A stretch of DNA of 40,428 nt, from NCBI GenBank assembly GCA_021777495.1, contig JAJYDL010000004.1:1-40428 (forward strand). Direction: 5' to 3'. The translations under genes were made by a program, and so were the position numbers. Position 1 is the first letter of the stretch. Each line of letters starts with the position of its first letter. Of this stretch, positions 18,361 to 28,043 are shown piece by piece. The notes under the pieces are model-generated. The model did no database searches. It saw only the letters and a program-made list of their open reading frames with translations, and was not told the origin of the DNA. The stretch is from a bacterium. Its GTDB lineage: Bacteria; Patescibacteriota; Minisyncoccia; UBA6257; 2-01-FULL-56-20.

Positions 18361-19920
18361 ATGCCGAAACAACTCCGCTGGCTGCTCCTTATAGGTATTC
18401 TCATTATAGCAACCTTCCTCCGTTTCTACCATTTGACGACGATCCCGGGAGGGCTCTACCCGGACGAGGCGATGAACGGCAACAACGCGACGGAGGTCGC
18501 CGAAACGGGACACTTCCTGCCGTTCTATGTGGAGGACAATGGCCGTGAAGGGCTCTATATAAACATCCTTGCGATCACCCTGAAGATCGCCCCCGTAACG
18601 GACAGGACGGAGCCATGGATCGTGCGCGTACCGGCCGCGATTGCGGGCGTGGCCACGGTATGGGGGCTCTATCTTCTCGTGGGAGAACTCCTTGGCGATG
18701 CCGCGGGACTCTTTGCGGCATTCCTCCTCTCCGTAAGTTTCTGGGGCATCATTTTTTCCCGCATAGGATTCCGTGCGATCCTCGCTCCCCTTTTCCTTGT
18801 TTGGGCGCTCTGGCTTCTCATAAAGGCATTCCGGGCGAAACACGGCGGGGACGGCGATGCGCATGCGACGAACGGCGGCGTTGGATGGTGGTACGCCGTG
18901 CTTGCGGGAGCGGTATACGCCGCCGGATTTTATACCTATATCGCATACCGTGATACGCCGGTCCTTTTCCTTCTTTTCATTCCTTTCTTCCGCAAAACCC
19001 CGGGCTTTTGGAAAAAGACCGCTCTTTTCATTGCCGCCACATTCATCGTCTCTCTTCCGATCGGATGGTACTTCGTAAGCCATCCCGGAAGCTTCTTCGG
19101 CCGTACTACGGAGATAGCGGTCACCGCCGGAACAAACCCGATCCATGATTTTGCGGTAAATATCGGAAAGGAACTTTTCATGTTCAACTGGCACGGCGAC
19201 TACAACTGGCGGCAGAACGTGAGCGGCGCACCGGAACTCTTCTGGCCCGTAGGGATCCTGTTCCTTCTCGGGATCGCGGTATCGGGGATATCCCTCTGGA
19301 AAAGCTGGCGATCCCTGCGGACAAAGAATCCTGCGCACGCCGCTTCCCCCGAGCCTGGCGGCATGTTCCCTCCCTTCGCCCTCCTTCTCACATTCGCGTG
19401 GTTCGCGTTCGGGATATTGCCCGCGGCGGCATCGGACGAAGGCATCCCGCATGCGCTGCGTTCGATCCTCGCCCTTGCCCCGGCGCTCATTTTCGCCGCG
19501 ATCGGGGGAATATGGGCATTCCGCCTGATGACGGAACGCTTGGGATGGAAACCCGCGATAGTAAAAGCGATCGCGGCGGCATTCCTTGTCTTCACCGCGA
19601 TGGGCGGCTATACGGAGTACTTCGTCACCTGGGCCAGGAACCCCAACGTACCGGGGGCATTCAATGCCGACTATGTGGCGATCGGCAATGCAATGAACGC
19701 GCTCCCCGCAGCCACGCCGAAATACGTTATCGTGAATGCGGGCGGAGTTCCTGCGCGAGGCATTCCGGTCCCCGCGGAAACCGTGATGTTCGTCACGCAC
19801 TCCTTCACTCCCGCCGATGCCGCGGCAAAGAACATCCATTACGTGGTGCCGTCGGGCCCGAACGCGACGGGCACCGTCCCCCAAGGCACCCCCTCCGAAG
19901 ATATCTTCTACGTGAATTAA
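18361..19920 (+). CDS. Glycosyltransferase family 39-like (ArnT/PMT-type) membrane protein
   Basis: RFYHLTTIPGGLYPDEAMNGNNATEVAETGHFLPFYVEDNGREGLYINILAITLKI...EPWIVRVPAAIAG; multi-TM. Confidence 0.82.
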   Translation: MPKQLRWLLLIGILIIATFLRFYHLTTIPGGLYPDEAMNGNNATEVAETGHFLPFYVEDNGREGLYINILAITLKIAPVTDRTEPWIVRVPAAIAGVATVWGLYLLVGELLGDAAGLFAAFLLSVSFWGIIFSRIGFRAILAPLFLVWALWLLIKAFRAKHGGDGDAHATNGGVGWWYAVLAGAVYAAGFYTYIAYRDTPVLFLLFIPFFRKTPGFWKKTALFIAATFIVSLPIGWYFVSHPGSFFGRTTEIAVTAGTNPIHDFAVNIGKELFMFNWHGDYNWRQNVSGAPELFWPVGILFLLGIAVSGISLWKSWRSLRTKNPAHAASPEPGGMFPPFALLLTFAWFAFGILPAAASDEGIPHALRSILALAPALIFAAIGGIWAFRLMTERLGWKPAIVKAIAAAFLVFTAMGGYTEYFVTWARNPNVPGAFNADYVAIGNAMNALPAATPKYVIVNAGGVPARGIPVPAETVMFVTHSFTPADAAAKNIHYVVPSGPNATGTVPQGTPSEDIFYVN

Positions 19921-19942
19921 GCGCGGGGACGATGCGAAAAAC

Positions 19943-19971
19943 AAAAAGGCCCCGGATCCGGGGCCTTTTTC
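19943..19971. terminator. Bidirectional terminator
   Basis: aaaaaggccccggatccggggccttttt between convergent genes. Confidence 0.85.
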
Positions 19972-20285
19972 TATATCGCAGTGATCTCGACTTCCGTGAA
20001 TTCCTGGCGATGCCCTTTTTTGCGGCGATTGCGGGTTTTCGGATGATACTTGAAGATGATCTTCTTCTTGTCCTTTGCATTCCTGAGGACCTTCGCCTCG
20101 GCCTTCGCGCCGGCGACGTTCGGAGCGCCCACCTGGATCGTTCCTCCTTCGGAGCGGAGAAGGACTTCGTCGAAAATGACGGTGCCTCCTTCTTCGGCGG
20201 AGATCTTCTCCACTTTGATCTTGTCCCCGGCGGAAACCTTATACTGCTTCCCTCCGGTCTTTATGACTGCAAAATCATTGGCCAT
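19971..20285 (-). CDS. rplU: 50S ribosomal protein L21
   Basis: MANDFAVIKTGGKQYKVSAGDKIKVEKI...KIIFKYHPKTRNRRKKGHRQEFTEVEITAI. Confidence 0.95.
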   Translation of the reverse strand: MANDFAVIKTGGKQYKVSAGDKIKVEKISAEEGGTVIFDEVLLRSEGGTIQVGAPNVAGAKAEAKVLRNAKDKKKIIFKYHPKTRNRRKKGHRQEFTEVEITAI

Positions 20286-20295
20286 GGCTTTGGTT

Positions 20296-20664
20296 TCAAT
20301 TGACACTTATTATAGCGGCACAAGCAATAAAAAGCAAGACCGCCGCGGCAAGGACAACGGCAGCGGCCAATTTGCCGAGAACGCGGTCCCGTCGATCGAG
20401 TTCGAAGGCGACGGCGATGCCGGCTGCGGCGGCAACGAGCGCGAACACCCCGGCAGCGAGGAGATCCGCCGCCGTCCCGATCCTCGTAATGCCGGAAAGT
20501 TCATTGAAGTGGAGAATCACCGGCCTCCCGGAAAGGCCCACCTGGAACGCTCCGAGCGCGATAAGCGCCCAGCCGAACCCGCCCGCAATGAACGCGATCG
20601 CCGCCGCGCCCATCCCGACGACCGCATTGTGCCGCACGGTGGTTTTCCCCATGGCAGTTGTCAT
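20296..20664 (-). CDS. Small multi-TM membrane protein
   Basis: Hydrophobic segments; ATGA-type overlap with the upstream galT-like gene. Confidence 0.6.
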   Translation of the reverse strand: MTTAMGKTTVRHNAVVGMGAAAIAFIAGGFGWALIALGAFQVGLSGRPVILHFNELSGITRIGTAADLLAAGVFALVAAAAGIAVAFELDRRDRVLGKLAAAVVLAAAVLLFIACAAIISVN

Positions 20665-21647
20665 TTATCTCCGCGCAAGATCGCCGCGGCATTATCGGGG
20701 TCTACCACATTAATGATGATGCTCGTCGAAAGTTCAAAACCGGCATCGATGGTGACCCTGGGAACCATTTCGATATGCCAATGATGGTGACGGTAATCTC
20801 CGGACCCGAGCGGAGCATCGTGGATGAAAAAGTTGAAATCCGGATCTCCAAGGCGACGCTTTATGGCTTTTGCGACGTCCTGCGCAAGGACGGCGATCCC
20901 CTTGAGTGCCGCGGGCGAAGTATCGCGCAGCGAAGAAACGTGACGTTTGGGAAGGATGCTCGTCTCGAACGGCTTCTTTGGAGCATACGGGGCGATCGCG
21001 ATCGCATGGGCGTTCTCGCCGATGACGCGCACCTTGGCGTTCCGTTCGTCCCGGATGATGTCGCAACGCACGCATCGTCCATGGGATTTGAAATACCGTT
21101 CGCCTCCCCGGAGCGAATGCTCCACATGTTCGGGGATAACGGGAAGGGCGAGCATCTGATAGTGCGGATGCCAGACCGACGCACCCGCCGAAGGACCGTA
21201 GTTATAGAACGAGGAAATATAGCGGGCATACTTGTCCTTCGCCGCAATCAGATGGAAGCGCCGTATCGTGGCAAAAAGCGCCGCCGCATCCTCCGGCGGA
21301 AGATCCGCAAAATGAAGCGTATGGGCGCGCGTAATGAGGAGATTGTGCGTCCCCACTCCCGTGCGAACGGGATAGATGCCGCGGTAAAAGATGCGCGACC
21401 GCGCGCCGTCTTCTTCCACGGCGGGATATTTGTTGCGGATCACCGCGATCTTCCAGTCCTTTTCCGCGGGATACCGATAAAGCGGAGGCGCCGAACTCGC
21501 ATGAGAAAGGTCCTCGAAGGGACACTCCCGTACGGGGAGCGGCTTGCGCACCTCTTTCTTCCGGTCCAGAAACCGCGGCCGTGCCGCGCGGCCCGGCGCA
21601 AGAAGCACCCAGTCGCCCGATACGATGTCCTGACGAAATTCGCTCAT
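20661..21647 (-). CDS. Galactose-1-phosphate uridylyltransferase-like (GalT/HIT superfamily)
   Basis: GASVWHPHYQMLALPVIPEHVEHSL, CVRCDIIRDE, FFIHDAPLGSGDYRHHHWHIEMVPR. Confidence 0.83.
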   Translation of the reverse strand: MSEFRQDIVSGDWVLLAPGRAARPRFLDRKKEVRKPLPVRECPFEDLSHASSAPPLYRYPAEKDWKIAVIRNKYPAVEEDGARSRIFYRGIYPVRTGVGTHNLLITRAHTLHFADLPPEDAAALFATIRRFHLIAAKDKYARYISSFYNYGPSAGASVWHPHYQMLALPVIPEHVEHSLRGGERYFKSHGRCVRCDIIRDERNAKVRVIGENAHAIAIAPYAPKKPFETSILPKRHVSSLRDTSPAALKGIAVLAQDVAKAIKRRLGDPDFNFFIHDAPLGSGDYRHHHWHIEMVPRVTIDAGFELSTSIIINVVDPDNAAAILRGDK

Positions 21648-23623
21648 TGAGTGATGGTGGAGGATGGGATCGGCAATGACGATGACGCACTCGTTCCCTG
21701 TGCCTTTATACGGTTATCATAATACCAATTAAAGACGGTATTGGCGATAGGCACCGCATTCAAGCTCCCCTGTTTCGAGTTTTCGATGAGGATGAGAAGT
21801 GCGATCTGCGGAGGCCCGTCGTCGGGCGCATTCGGATTGCACGGCAGGTATCCTACGAAAAGCGCATTTTCCTCGGAATTGTTCTTCACCTGGGCGCTTC
21901 CGGTCTTCGCGCACGCCTGGATGGGAAGATCGGAAAGCATGTGCGATGTGCCGCGCGGCGAATTGACGCCCGCAAGCATTCCCTGTTGCACGTCGCGGAT
22001 ATAGGGCGCAAGAGATGTGAGATCCGCATTCATATGGGGCGTGGAGCTTGCGTTAAGGAACGGGCGCCAGAGCGTGCCGCCGTTCGCAATGGCATCGATG
22101 TAGCTAAGAAGCTGCAGCGGCGTTACCGTAAGCGATCCTTGGCCGATCGCGACATTGTAAGTATCGCCGAGGAGCCATCTCGTGCCGGTCGTCTGTTCTT
22201 TCCATTGGGGCGTGGGGAGAAAACCCGAAGCCTCTCCGGGAAGATCGATGCCGGTCTTTACCCCAAGCCCGAATGTCTTCCACCAATCGAATAATTTACT
22301 CACGCCAAGCCCGCCGACGCCGTAATCGCTCGCATCATTGATGGGCGGCGTCGTCATTGCGGGAGACCCTCCCACGGTCACATAGAAATAGACGTCCGAC
22401 GATTGCGCAAGGGCCGACATAAGATCGACATTCCCCTGATACTGCCAATCGAGATACTTCGTGGGATGGGAAGGATCGTAAGGGTTCGGGACCATGAGAT
22501 AACCGGGCGAGAAAATCTCGCGTGTGGGAGATACGACCCCCTCTTTCATGATCGCGACGCCGTCGAGCGGCTTGATCGTGGATCCGGGATTGTAGTTTCC
22601 GGAAACGATGCGATCGAACATGGGCTTGAGGGGTGAAGTGAGAAAACCCGTGATCTCGGCGGAACTCGTCGGAGAAGGCTGGGCAAATGCATTGTTGTCG
22701 TAGCCCGGAACGTTCACGAGGGCAAGCACTGCCCCCGTGCGCGGATCGATGGCAAGCCCGAGCCCGATCTGCCGCCCAAGGATGGCAAGCTCGTTCTGAA
22801 TGGCATCGTAAAGCTCCTTTTGAAGGGCGCCGTCGATCGTAAGATGGATGGAATCGCCTACGGTCGGTGCGGATTGCTGCTTCTCCCCAAGTACGTGCCC
22901 TTGGGCGTCCGTGAAGGTGATGTTCACCCCGGGTTTTCCTTGGAGCACGGTATCATACTGCGCCTCGATCCCCATTTTGCCGATGAACCCGTCGGAAGAA
23001 ATGCGCGGATCGGCCGCAAGATCGGCCTGGGTCACGCGTCCGATGTATCCCACAACGGAAGAAAAGACGGGCCCGGAGGGATACACGCGCTGGAAATTGC
23101 TCACGATCTTGATCGTGGGAAGCGCAAGCGCCTGGAGATTCACAAGCTGGCTCTGGGCGAGACTCTCGGAAAGCACGACCGGGATCGCAAAGTCCTGCGC
23201 GGAACTCGAAGCGAGGAGCGACCAGAATGTGGAAGTGGGGATACCGAGCACGGAATTTACCGCGGAAACAGTCGAACTTTCGAGCGACGCATCGGCGCGG
23301 ATGAACTTTTCGGAATCGAGCTCCGCCGTGAACACCGTCCGATTCTCGGCGATGGGATCCCCCTCCGCATCATAGATGATGCCGCGCGGCGCGGCGGCCT
23401 GCGTCGCTTGGGATGCGTTGTCCGCGGCGCGCGACGCATAATAGGATGCGCCGAAAATATTCAGATATCCTATCCGGAAAACGACCGCGATCACGGCTCC
23501 CAGAACCACGATCGCGAGCACGAGGAGCGATCTGTTGCCCAAAGGGACCTCGACCATATTAAGATCGCGGCTCCAGTCGTCGTTCAACGAATCTTCGAAC
23601 GGAATGTCCTGCCGGCGCTTCAT
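21644..23623 (-). CDS. mrdA: Penicillin-binding protein 2
   Basis: APRGIIYDAEGDPIAEN; NPGSTIKPLDGVA (SxxK); SSDVYFY; CAKTGSAQ (KTG); adjacent to mreCD. Confidence 0.9.
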   Translation of the reverse strand: MKRRQDIPFEDSLNDDWSRDLNMVEVPLGNRSLLVLAIVVLGAVIAVVFRIGYLNIFGASYYASRAADNASQATQAAAPRGIIYDAEGDPIAENRTVFTAELDSEKFIRADASLESSTVSAVNSVLGIPTSTFWSLLASSSAQDFAIPVVLSESLAQSQLVNLQALALPTIKIVSNFQRVYPSGPVFSSVVGYIGRVTQADLAADPRISSDGFIGKMGIEAQYDTVLQGKPGVNITFTDAQGHVLGEKQQSAPTVGDSIHLTIDGALQKELYDAIQNELAILGRQIGLGLAIDPRTGAVLALVNVPGYDNNAFAQPSPTSSAEITGFLTSPLKPMFDRIVSGNYNPGSTIKPLDGVAIMKEGVVSPTREIFSPGYLMVPNPYDPSHPTKYLDWQYQGNVDLMSALAQSSDVYFYVTVGGSPAMTTPPINDASDYGVGGLGVSKLFDWWKTFGLGVKTGIDLPGEASGFLPTPQWKEQTTGTRWLLGDTYNVAIGQGSLTVTPLQLLSYIDAIANGGTLWRPFLNASSTPHMNADLTSLAPYIRDVQQGMLAGVNSPRGTSHMLSDLPIQACAKTGSAQVKNNSEENALFVGYLPCNPNAPDDGPPQIALLILIENSKQGSLNAVPIANTVFNWYYDNRIKAQGTSASSSLPIPSSTITQ

Positions 23624-23650
23624 TGCGCAGAGTATATCACAAACGCGGAT

Positions 23651-24085
23651 TTACCGCTCCGCCCGTGAAAGAACGGCAAGCGCGATCTCTCCGTAGATGA
23701 GGGCCCCAAAAACATCGAATACGATCGATGGCGCGGCGGTCGCGAACATTCCGGGAGCGATCGCAAGATAAAACGCCGCGAATCCGAGAATCGTCACGAG
23801 AGGGATCCCCGCCCAGGGGGCCCACGCAAAGAACCTCCTGAATAGATACGCAGCGAACGGGATCGCGGCAAACACGAGCATCGTCGGCGTGATCGCGGGC
23901 TGCCAGTCGATCATAAAGACGGCGACAAGAACATAGACCGCGAGTTCCGGCCATTCGAAGAAGAACGCAAAGGCGATGAGTGCCGCAAGCATGAGGTCCG
24001 TAAACATCCCCGCGGAACCGAGAAGGAATTGAAGGCTCGCGGCGATAAAGAGAACGAGAAGGGCGATGAGGGATCGAAAGCTCAT
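23651..24085 (-). CDS. mreD: MreD-like membrane protein
   Basis: Small multi-TM protein between mreC and mrdA; assignment mainly positional. Confidence 0.65.
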   Translation of the reverse strand: MSFRSLIALLVLFIAASLQFLLGSAGMFTDLMLAALIAFAFFFEWPELAVYVLVAVFMIDWQPAITPTMLVFAAIPFAAYLFRRFFAWAPWAGIPLVTILGFAAFYLAIAPGMFATAAPSIVFDVFGALIYGEIALAVLSRAER

Positions 24086-24786
24086 GAATGCGCAATAAGG
24101 ACCGTCTGGATCTGGTTGATGTCGTAAGGAAATACGATGGCCCCTTGCGTGAAAAGATTGTCAGGCGACGTACTCGTCGATTGGAGCGCGCCCACGGGAA
24201 CGGCATAGGGAACGCCCGGCGCGGAACTCATGACGATGTCCCCGGGAGCAACGGGAGAATCCTTCGCGATGGAGGCCACGTAAGGATAGGACCCGCCGGT
24301 GAGAAGCCCGTCATATCCCGCTTTGCCGATGCGCACGGGAAGGCGGAAATTATTATCGAACACGGTCTCGACGGCGGCGTAATGCGGCCATGTCTGTACG
24401 ACCCTTCCCACAAGAAGTCCCTCGTAAAGGACCGCGCTGCCGGTCGCCACGCCGTCATCCCCGCCCGCGTTCACAAAAAGCTCGTTCTTGAAATTCAAGG
24501 GGTACCGCGAATATACCATGGCACGCAGGTAGTTCGGCGAAGAGGTCGGCAGCTCGGCGACGATTCCCTGCAGTTCGGCAAGCTGGGCCTTCAACTGGTC
24601 GTTCTCGGCCATGAGGACGCCCATCGCGCTGCCGCTCGCCGCCGAACCCGCGCCGACCGCGATGTCCGAGGGCATGAGAAACGCACGAAGACGCCATCCG
24701 TAGGAGGGCTGGAAAAGCACAAGGATGAGCAATATGCACACAAGGACACCGAGAAGTGCGAGATTGGGCTTCCGTTCGGGTGTCAT
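24082..24786 (-). CDS. mreC: Rod shape-determining protein MreC
   Basis: N-terminal TM, coiled coil ENDQLKAQLAELQGIV, VLYEGLLVGRVVQTWPHYAAVETVFDNNFRLPVRIG. Confidence 0.88.
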   Translation of the reverse strand: MTPERKPNLALLGVLVCILLILVLFQPSYGWRLRAFLMPSDIAVGAGSAASGSAMGVLMAENDQLKAQLAELQGIVAELPTSSPNYLRAMVYSRYPLNFKNELFVNAGGDDGVATGSAVLYEGLLVGRVVQTWPHYAAVETVFDNNFRLPVRIGKAGYDGLLTGGSYPYVASIAKDSPVAPGDIVMSSAPGVPYAVPVGALQSTSTSPDNLFTQGAIVFPYDINQIQTVLIAHS

Positions 24787-24802
24787 CGCGTTCTCCCTTG
24801 GA

Positions 24803-25846
24803 TTAAAGATTGATTGAAAGCGGCTTCAGAGGATTATCGAGAAGCTCCCGATGGGCATCGAAATCGTCCACCATCTGCCCGAGGCCGCGCGCCACGCAGG
24901 TAAGCGGATCGTCGGCAACGGAAACCTTCACTCCGGTCTCTTTTTCGATGAGTTGATCGAGGCCGCGCAGAAGCGCGCCGCCGCCGCACATCACGATACC
25001 CTGGCGAAGCACGTCTCCCGCAAGCTCCGGCGGAGTTTCCTCGATCACCTCATGGACCGAATCGATGATCGTGCGCAAAGATTTCGCAAGCGCCATGCGC
25101 ACATGGTTGTTCTTCATCGCGATCTCGCGAGGAAGGCCCGTTTCGAAGTCGCGGCCCCGGATCGGCACTTCGATGCGCTCGTCGAGCGGCACCGCGGACC
25201 CTACCGCGATCTTCGCATACTCGGCGGTGGGTTCCCCGATGGCAAGATGGAATTCCTCGCGCACAAAATGGATGATTTCCTCATTGAAACGGTCGCCCGC
25301 GATCTTGAGCGTGCGGGATACCACGATGCCTCCCATCGAGATCACGGCGATATCCGTCGTCCCTCCGCCGATGTCGATGATGAGGCTCGCTTCGGGAACG
25401 GTGATCGGAAGGCCGGCGCCGAGGGCTGCCGCGATCGGCGATTCCACGAGATATACCTTCGCGCAGCCGGCATTCAGCGCGGCATCCTCCACCGATTTCC
25501 GCTCCACCTCGGTGAGGTTGTTCGGTATGGCAAGAAGCGCACGGCGATAGGACATGACGGGATGCGCCTTCGGACGGTTGAGCAGATGGCGGAGCATCTC
25601 CTCGGTCATCTCGAAGTCCGAGATCACTCCGTTCACGAGCGGGCGGATGACGCTGATATGGGGCGGCACGCGGCCGAGCATTTTTTTCGCCTCGTCGCCC
25701 ACCGCAAGGACGTGGTTCGTCTTGGTGTTGATCGCGGCCACGGAAGGCTCGTTCACCACGATGCCCCTCCCTTTTATATAGATAAGCGAGTTCGCCGTAC
25801 CAAGATCGATGCCGATATCTTTGAACACGTTGTCGAATAATGCCAT
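24803..25846 (-). CDS. mreB: Rod shape-determining protein MreB
   Basis: DIGIDLGTANSLIYIKGRGIVVNEPSVAAI; VESPIAAALGAGLPI; IDIGGGTTDIAVISMGGIV. Confidence 0.97.
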   Translation of the reverse strand: MALFDNVFKDIGIDLGTANSLIYIKGRGIVVNEPSVAAINTKTNHVLAVGDEAKKMLGRVPPHISVIRPLVNGVISDFEMTEEMLRHLLNRPKAHPVMSYRRALLAIPNNLTEVERKSVEDAALNAGCAKVYLVESPIAAALGAGLPITVPEASLIIDIGGGTTDIAVISMGGIVVSRTLKIAGDRFNEEIIHFVREEFHLAIGEPTAEYAKIAVGSAVPLDERIEVPIRGRDFETGLPREIAMKNNHVRMALAKSLRTIIDSVHEVIEETPPELAGDVLRQGIVMCGGGALLRGLDQLIEKETGVKVSVADDPLTCVARGLGQMVDDFDAHRELLDNPLKPLSINL

Positions 25847-25856
25847 AAGGAATGAA

Positions 25857-27083
25857 TTATTGTTTAACGGCCGCAAGGACCTCTTCCATGCCGAGGATAC
25901 GCGATTCCTTTTCCGCGCGGCGTTTGAGCTCCACCTTTCCTTCGCCGACTTTCGGACTGACGACGAGCCGCCACGGGATCCCGATAAGATCGGCATCCGC
26001 GAACTTCTCGCCAGGAGTCGCTTCCCTATCGTCATAGAGTACGTTGACCCCCGCTTTTTGTAAAGCATCGTATACGGCATCCCCGTTCGCGCCATTCAGG
26101 GCGAGAAGATGGGCCGTAAACGGCGCGATTGCATCCGGCCAGATGATGCCTTTTTCATCGTGATAGATCTCCACGATCGTGCCCATAAGGCGCGAAATGC
26201 CTATGCCATAGGACCCCATGACCACATCCTTCTTTTCGCCCTTCTCGTCGGTAAAGGCAAGGCCGAACGCCTTCGAGTATTTCGCGCCGAGCGGGAAGAT
26301 GTTTCCCACTTCGATCGCCTTTATCTCCCGCATGGCTCCTCCGCATTTCGGGCACGCGCTTCCTTCGCGCAACCGGGATATCTCGTTGTTCTCCGCATAT
26401 TCGCACTTTCCGCAAACGTAGACCGTATCCTCGCCGACGGACGATTCCACCTGGAACTCGTGCGTATTGCTCACGGTGAAATCGCCGCCCGCGGCAAGCG
26501 TGTAATACGCCTTGAGGCCGCAGCGCGTGAAGACCTTCTTATACGCATCCGCAACGCGGTCATAATAGCGATAAAGATCTTCCTCGGACACGTGGAAGCT
26601 GTAGAGATCCTTCATGAGGAATTCCCGGCCGCGGAGCAGGCCCGACTTTGCGCGGGGCTCATGGCGGAATTTCGTCTGGATCTGATATGCGGCGAACGGA
26701 AGGTCCTTGTAGGAATTCACGTATCGGGCGGCGATCTCGGCAAGGATCTCCTCGTGCGTCCAGCTGATGTTGAATCCCGGCTCTTTGTCTCCGCCGGCAA
26801 TCACTTTGTAGACCACATCAACGCCCCATCGCCCCGTCGCCTGAAGATAGTGCTTGTCGTGGAGCGCGGACATGAGCATCTCCTGCCCGCCGATCGCATC
26901 CATTTCCTCGCGGGCAATCTGCGAAATGTTGCGTATCACCCTCCACCCGAGCGGAAGATAAGAATAGACTCCGGCGGAATTCTTATAGATGAACCCGCCG
27001 CGCGTAAGAAGCTGGGCATTCTGCGCGACTTCGTCCTTTGGCGCGGTCTTTTGCGTCTTCGTGAACAGCTGGGATTGGCGCAT
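25857..27083 (-). CDS. proS: Prolyl-tRNA synthetase, bacterial-type core without INS editing domain
   Basis: MRQSQLFTKTQKTAPKDEVAQNAQLLTRGGFIYKNSAGVYSYLPLGWRVI; FNISWTHEE; FRHEPRAKSGLLRGREFLMKDLYSF; YGIGISRLMG. Confidence 0.94.
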   Translation of the reverse strand: MRQSQLFTKTQKTAPKDEVAQNAQLLTRGGFIYKNSAGVYSYLPLGWRVIRNISQIAREEMDAIGGQEMLMSALHDKHYLQATGRWGVDVVYKVIAGGDKEPGFNISWTHEEILAEIAARYVNSYKDLPFAAYQIQTKFRHEPRAKSGLLRGREFLMKDLYSFHVSEEDLYRYYDRVADAYKKVFTRCGLKAYYTLAAGGDFTVSNTHEFQVESSVGEDTVYVCGKCEYAENNEISRLREGSACPKCGGAMREIKAIEVGNIFPLGAKYSKAFGLAFTDEKGEKKDVVMGSYGIGISRLMGTIVEIYHDEKGIIWPDAIAPFTAHLLALNGANGDAVYDALQKAGVNVLYDDREATPGEKFADADLIGIPWRLVVSPKVGEGKVELKRRAEKESRILGMEEVLAAVKQ

Positions 27084-27138
27084 ATAGCGCCATAATAGCA
27101 TAAAATCAGGCGGAATCAAAAAGGGATCCGCAGAGCGA

Positions 27139-27408
27139 TCAATGCGGCGTTTCCCGGCTTCGGAACCAAAGGCTCAGGAAAAGGACGGTCCATGAACCGA
27201 TCACGCCAAGGCCGAAGCTCAGCAGGATGACGGGGTCGCGGAGATACACTCCGTATGCGAACCACGATGCGGTTCCGACAGCGAAGATGGCGAAAGAAGA
27301 TACGGAGATATCGCCCGCCGATCGCGTACGCCATATCTTCCACGCCTGGGGATAATATCCGAGCGACATGAGAATCCCCGTGATCGTGGCGAGCGCGGAA
27401 ACGATCAT
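27139..27408 (-). CDS. SemiSWEET/PQ-loop family transporter
   Basis: ITGILMSLGYYPQAWKIWRTRSAGDISVSSFAIFAVGTASWFAYGVYLRDPVILL; 3-TM size. Confidence 0.85.
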   Translation of the reverse strand: MIVSALATITGILMSLGYYPQAWKIWRTRSAGDISVSSFAIFAVGTASWFAYGVYLRDPVILLSFGLGVIGSWTVLFLSLWFRSRETPH

Positions 27409-28031
27409 TTCTTTTTTTGCTGTTTCTTCTTCTTGATGAACTTCGGATCGCGGGACACGAACCACTTGTCGTCCGAATCGAACCACCAGGAATCCGAATG
27501 CGTCGCAAGGAGATACTTCCCCACCGCCCGGCCCTGGGGCGTCTTCAGGCGCTTAAAGGCGCTCTTCTGCCACGCCTTCGCCTTGGCGTTGCCCTTCAGT
27601 TCCTCTTCTCGCAGGGTCGCAAGCCACTCAAGCTGATCCGCATCCTTCACAAGCCGGGCCTCGAGCGTCTCCTTCGCCTGCTCTTCCGCGTAAAATGCGG
27701 CCATTTCCTTTCCGAACGGAACCTCGGCGGCAATATCCTTGAATGCTTCGGACTCCGCAAGTCGACCGTACCGCTGATGGACATAATTCAGATCGGAAGT
27801 CCTTCCTTCCGCAAAATCATGGAAAATGCTCATCAGGATCACCCGCGAGCGATCGGCGGTTGGTGTGAGATGGCAAAGGGCGTACGCAATATACGTGGTA
27901 CGCAGGAGGTGTTCGGCAACCGACTGTTTGCCCGTGCCGAGAAACCAGAATCCCGAACGCGGGGTATTCGCGAGGATCCCCGCCTCATAGATGAAACGGG
28001 CGATCGATTGGAGCTCATCCTCCTTATTCAT
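27405..28031 (-). CDS. HD-domain phosphohydrolase (YfbR-like)
   Basis: SVAEHLLRTTYIAYAL...ILMSIFHDFAEGRTSDLNYVHQRYG...LVKDADQLEWLATL; Lys-rich tail. Confidence 0.87.
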   Translation of the reverse strand: MNKEDELQSIARFIYEAGILANTPRSGFWFLGTGKQSVAEHLLRTTYIAYALCHLTPTADRSRVILMSIFHDFAEGRTSDLNYVHQRYGRLAESEAFKDIAAEVPFGKEMAAFYAEEQAKETLEARLVKDADQLEWLATLREEELKGNAKAKAWQKSAFKRLKTPQGRAVGKYLLATHSDSWWFDSDDKWFVSRDPKFIKKKKQQKKK

Positions 28032-28043
28032 AGACTGATGATA

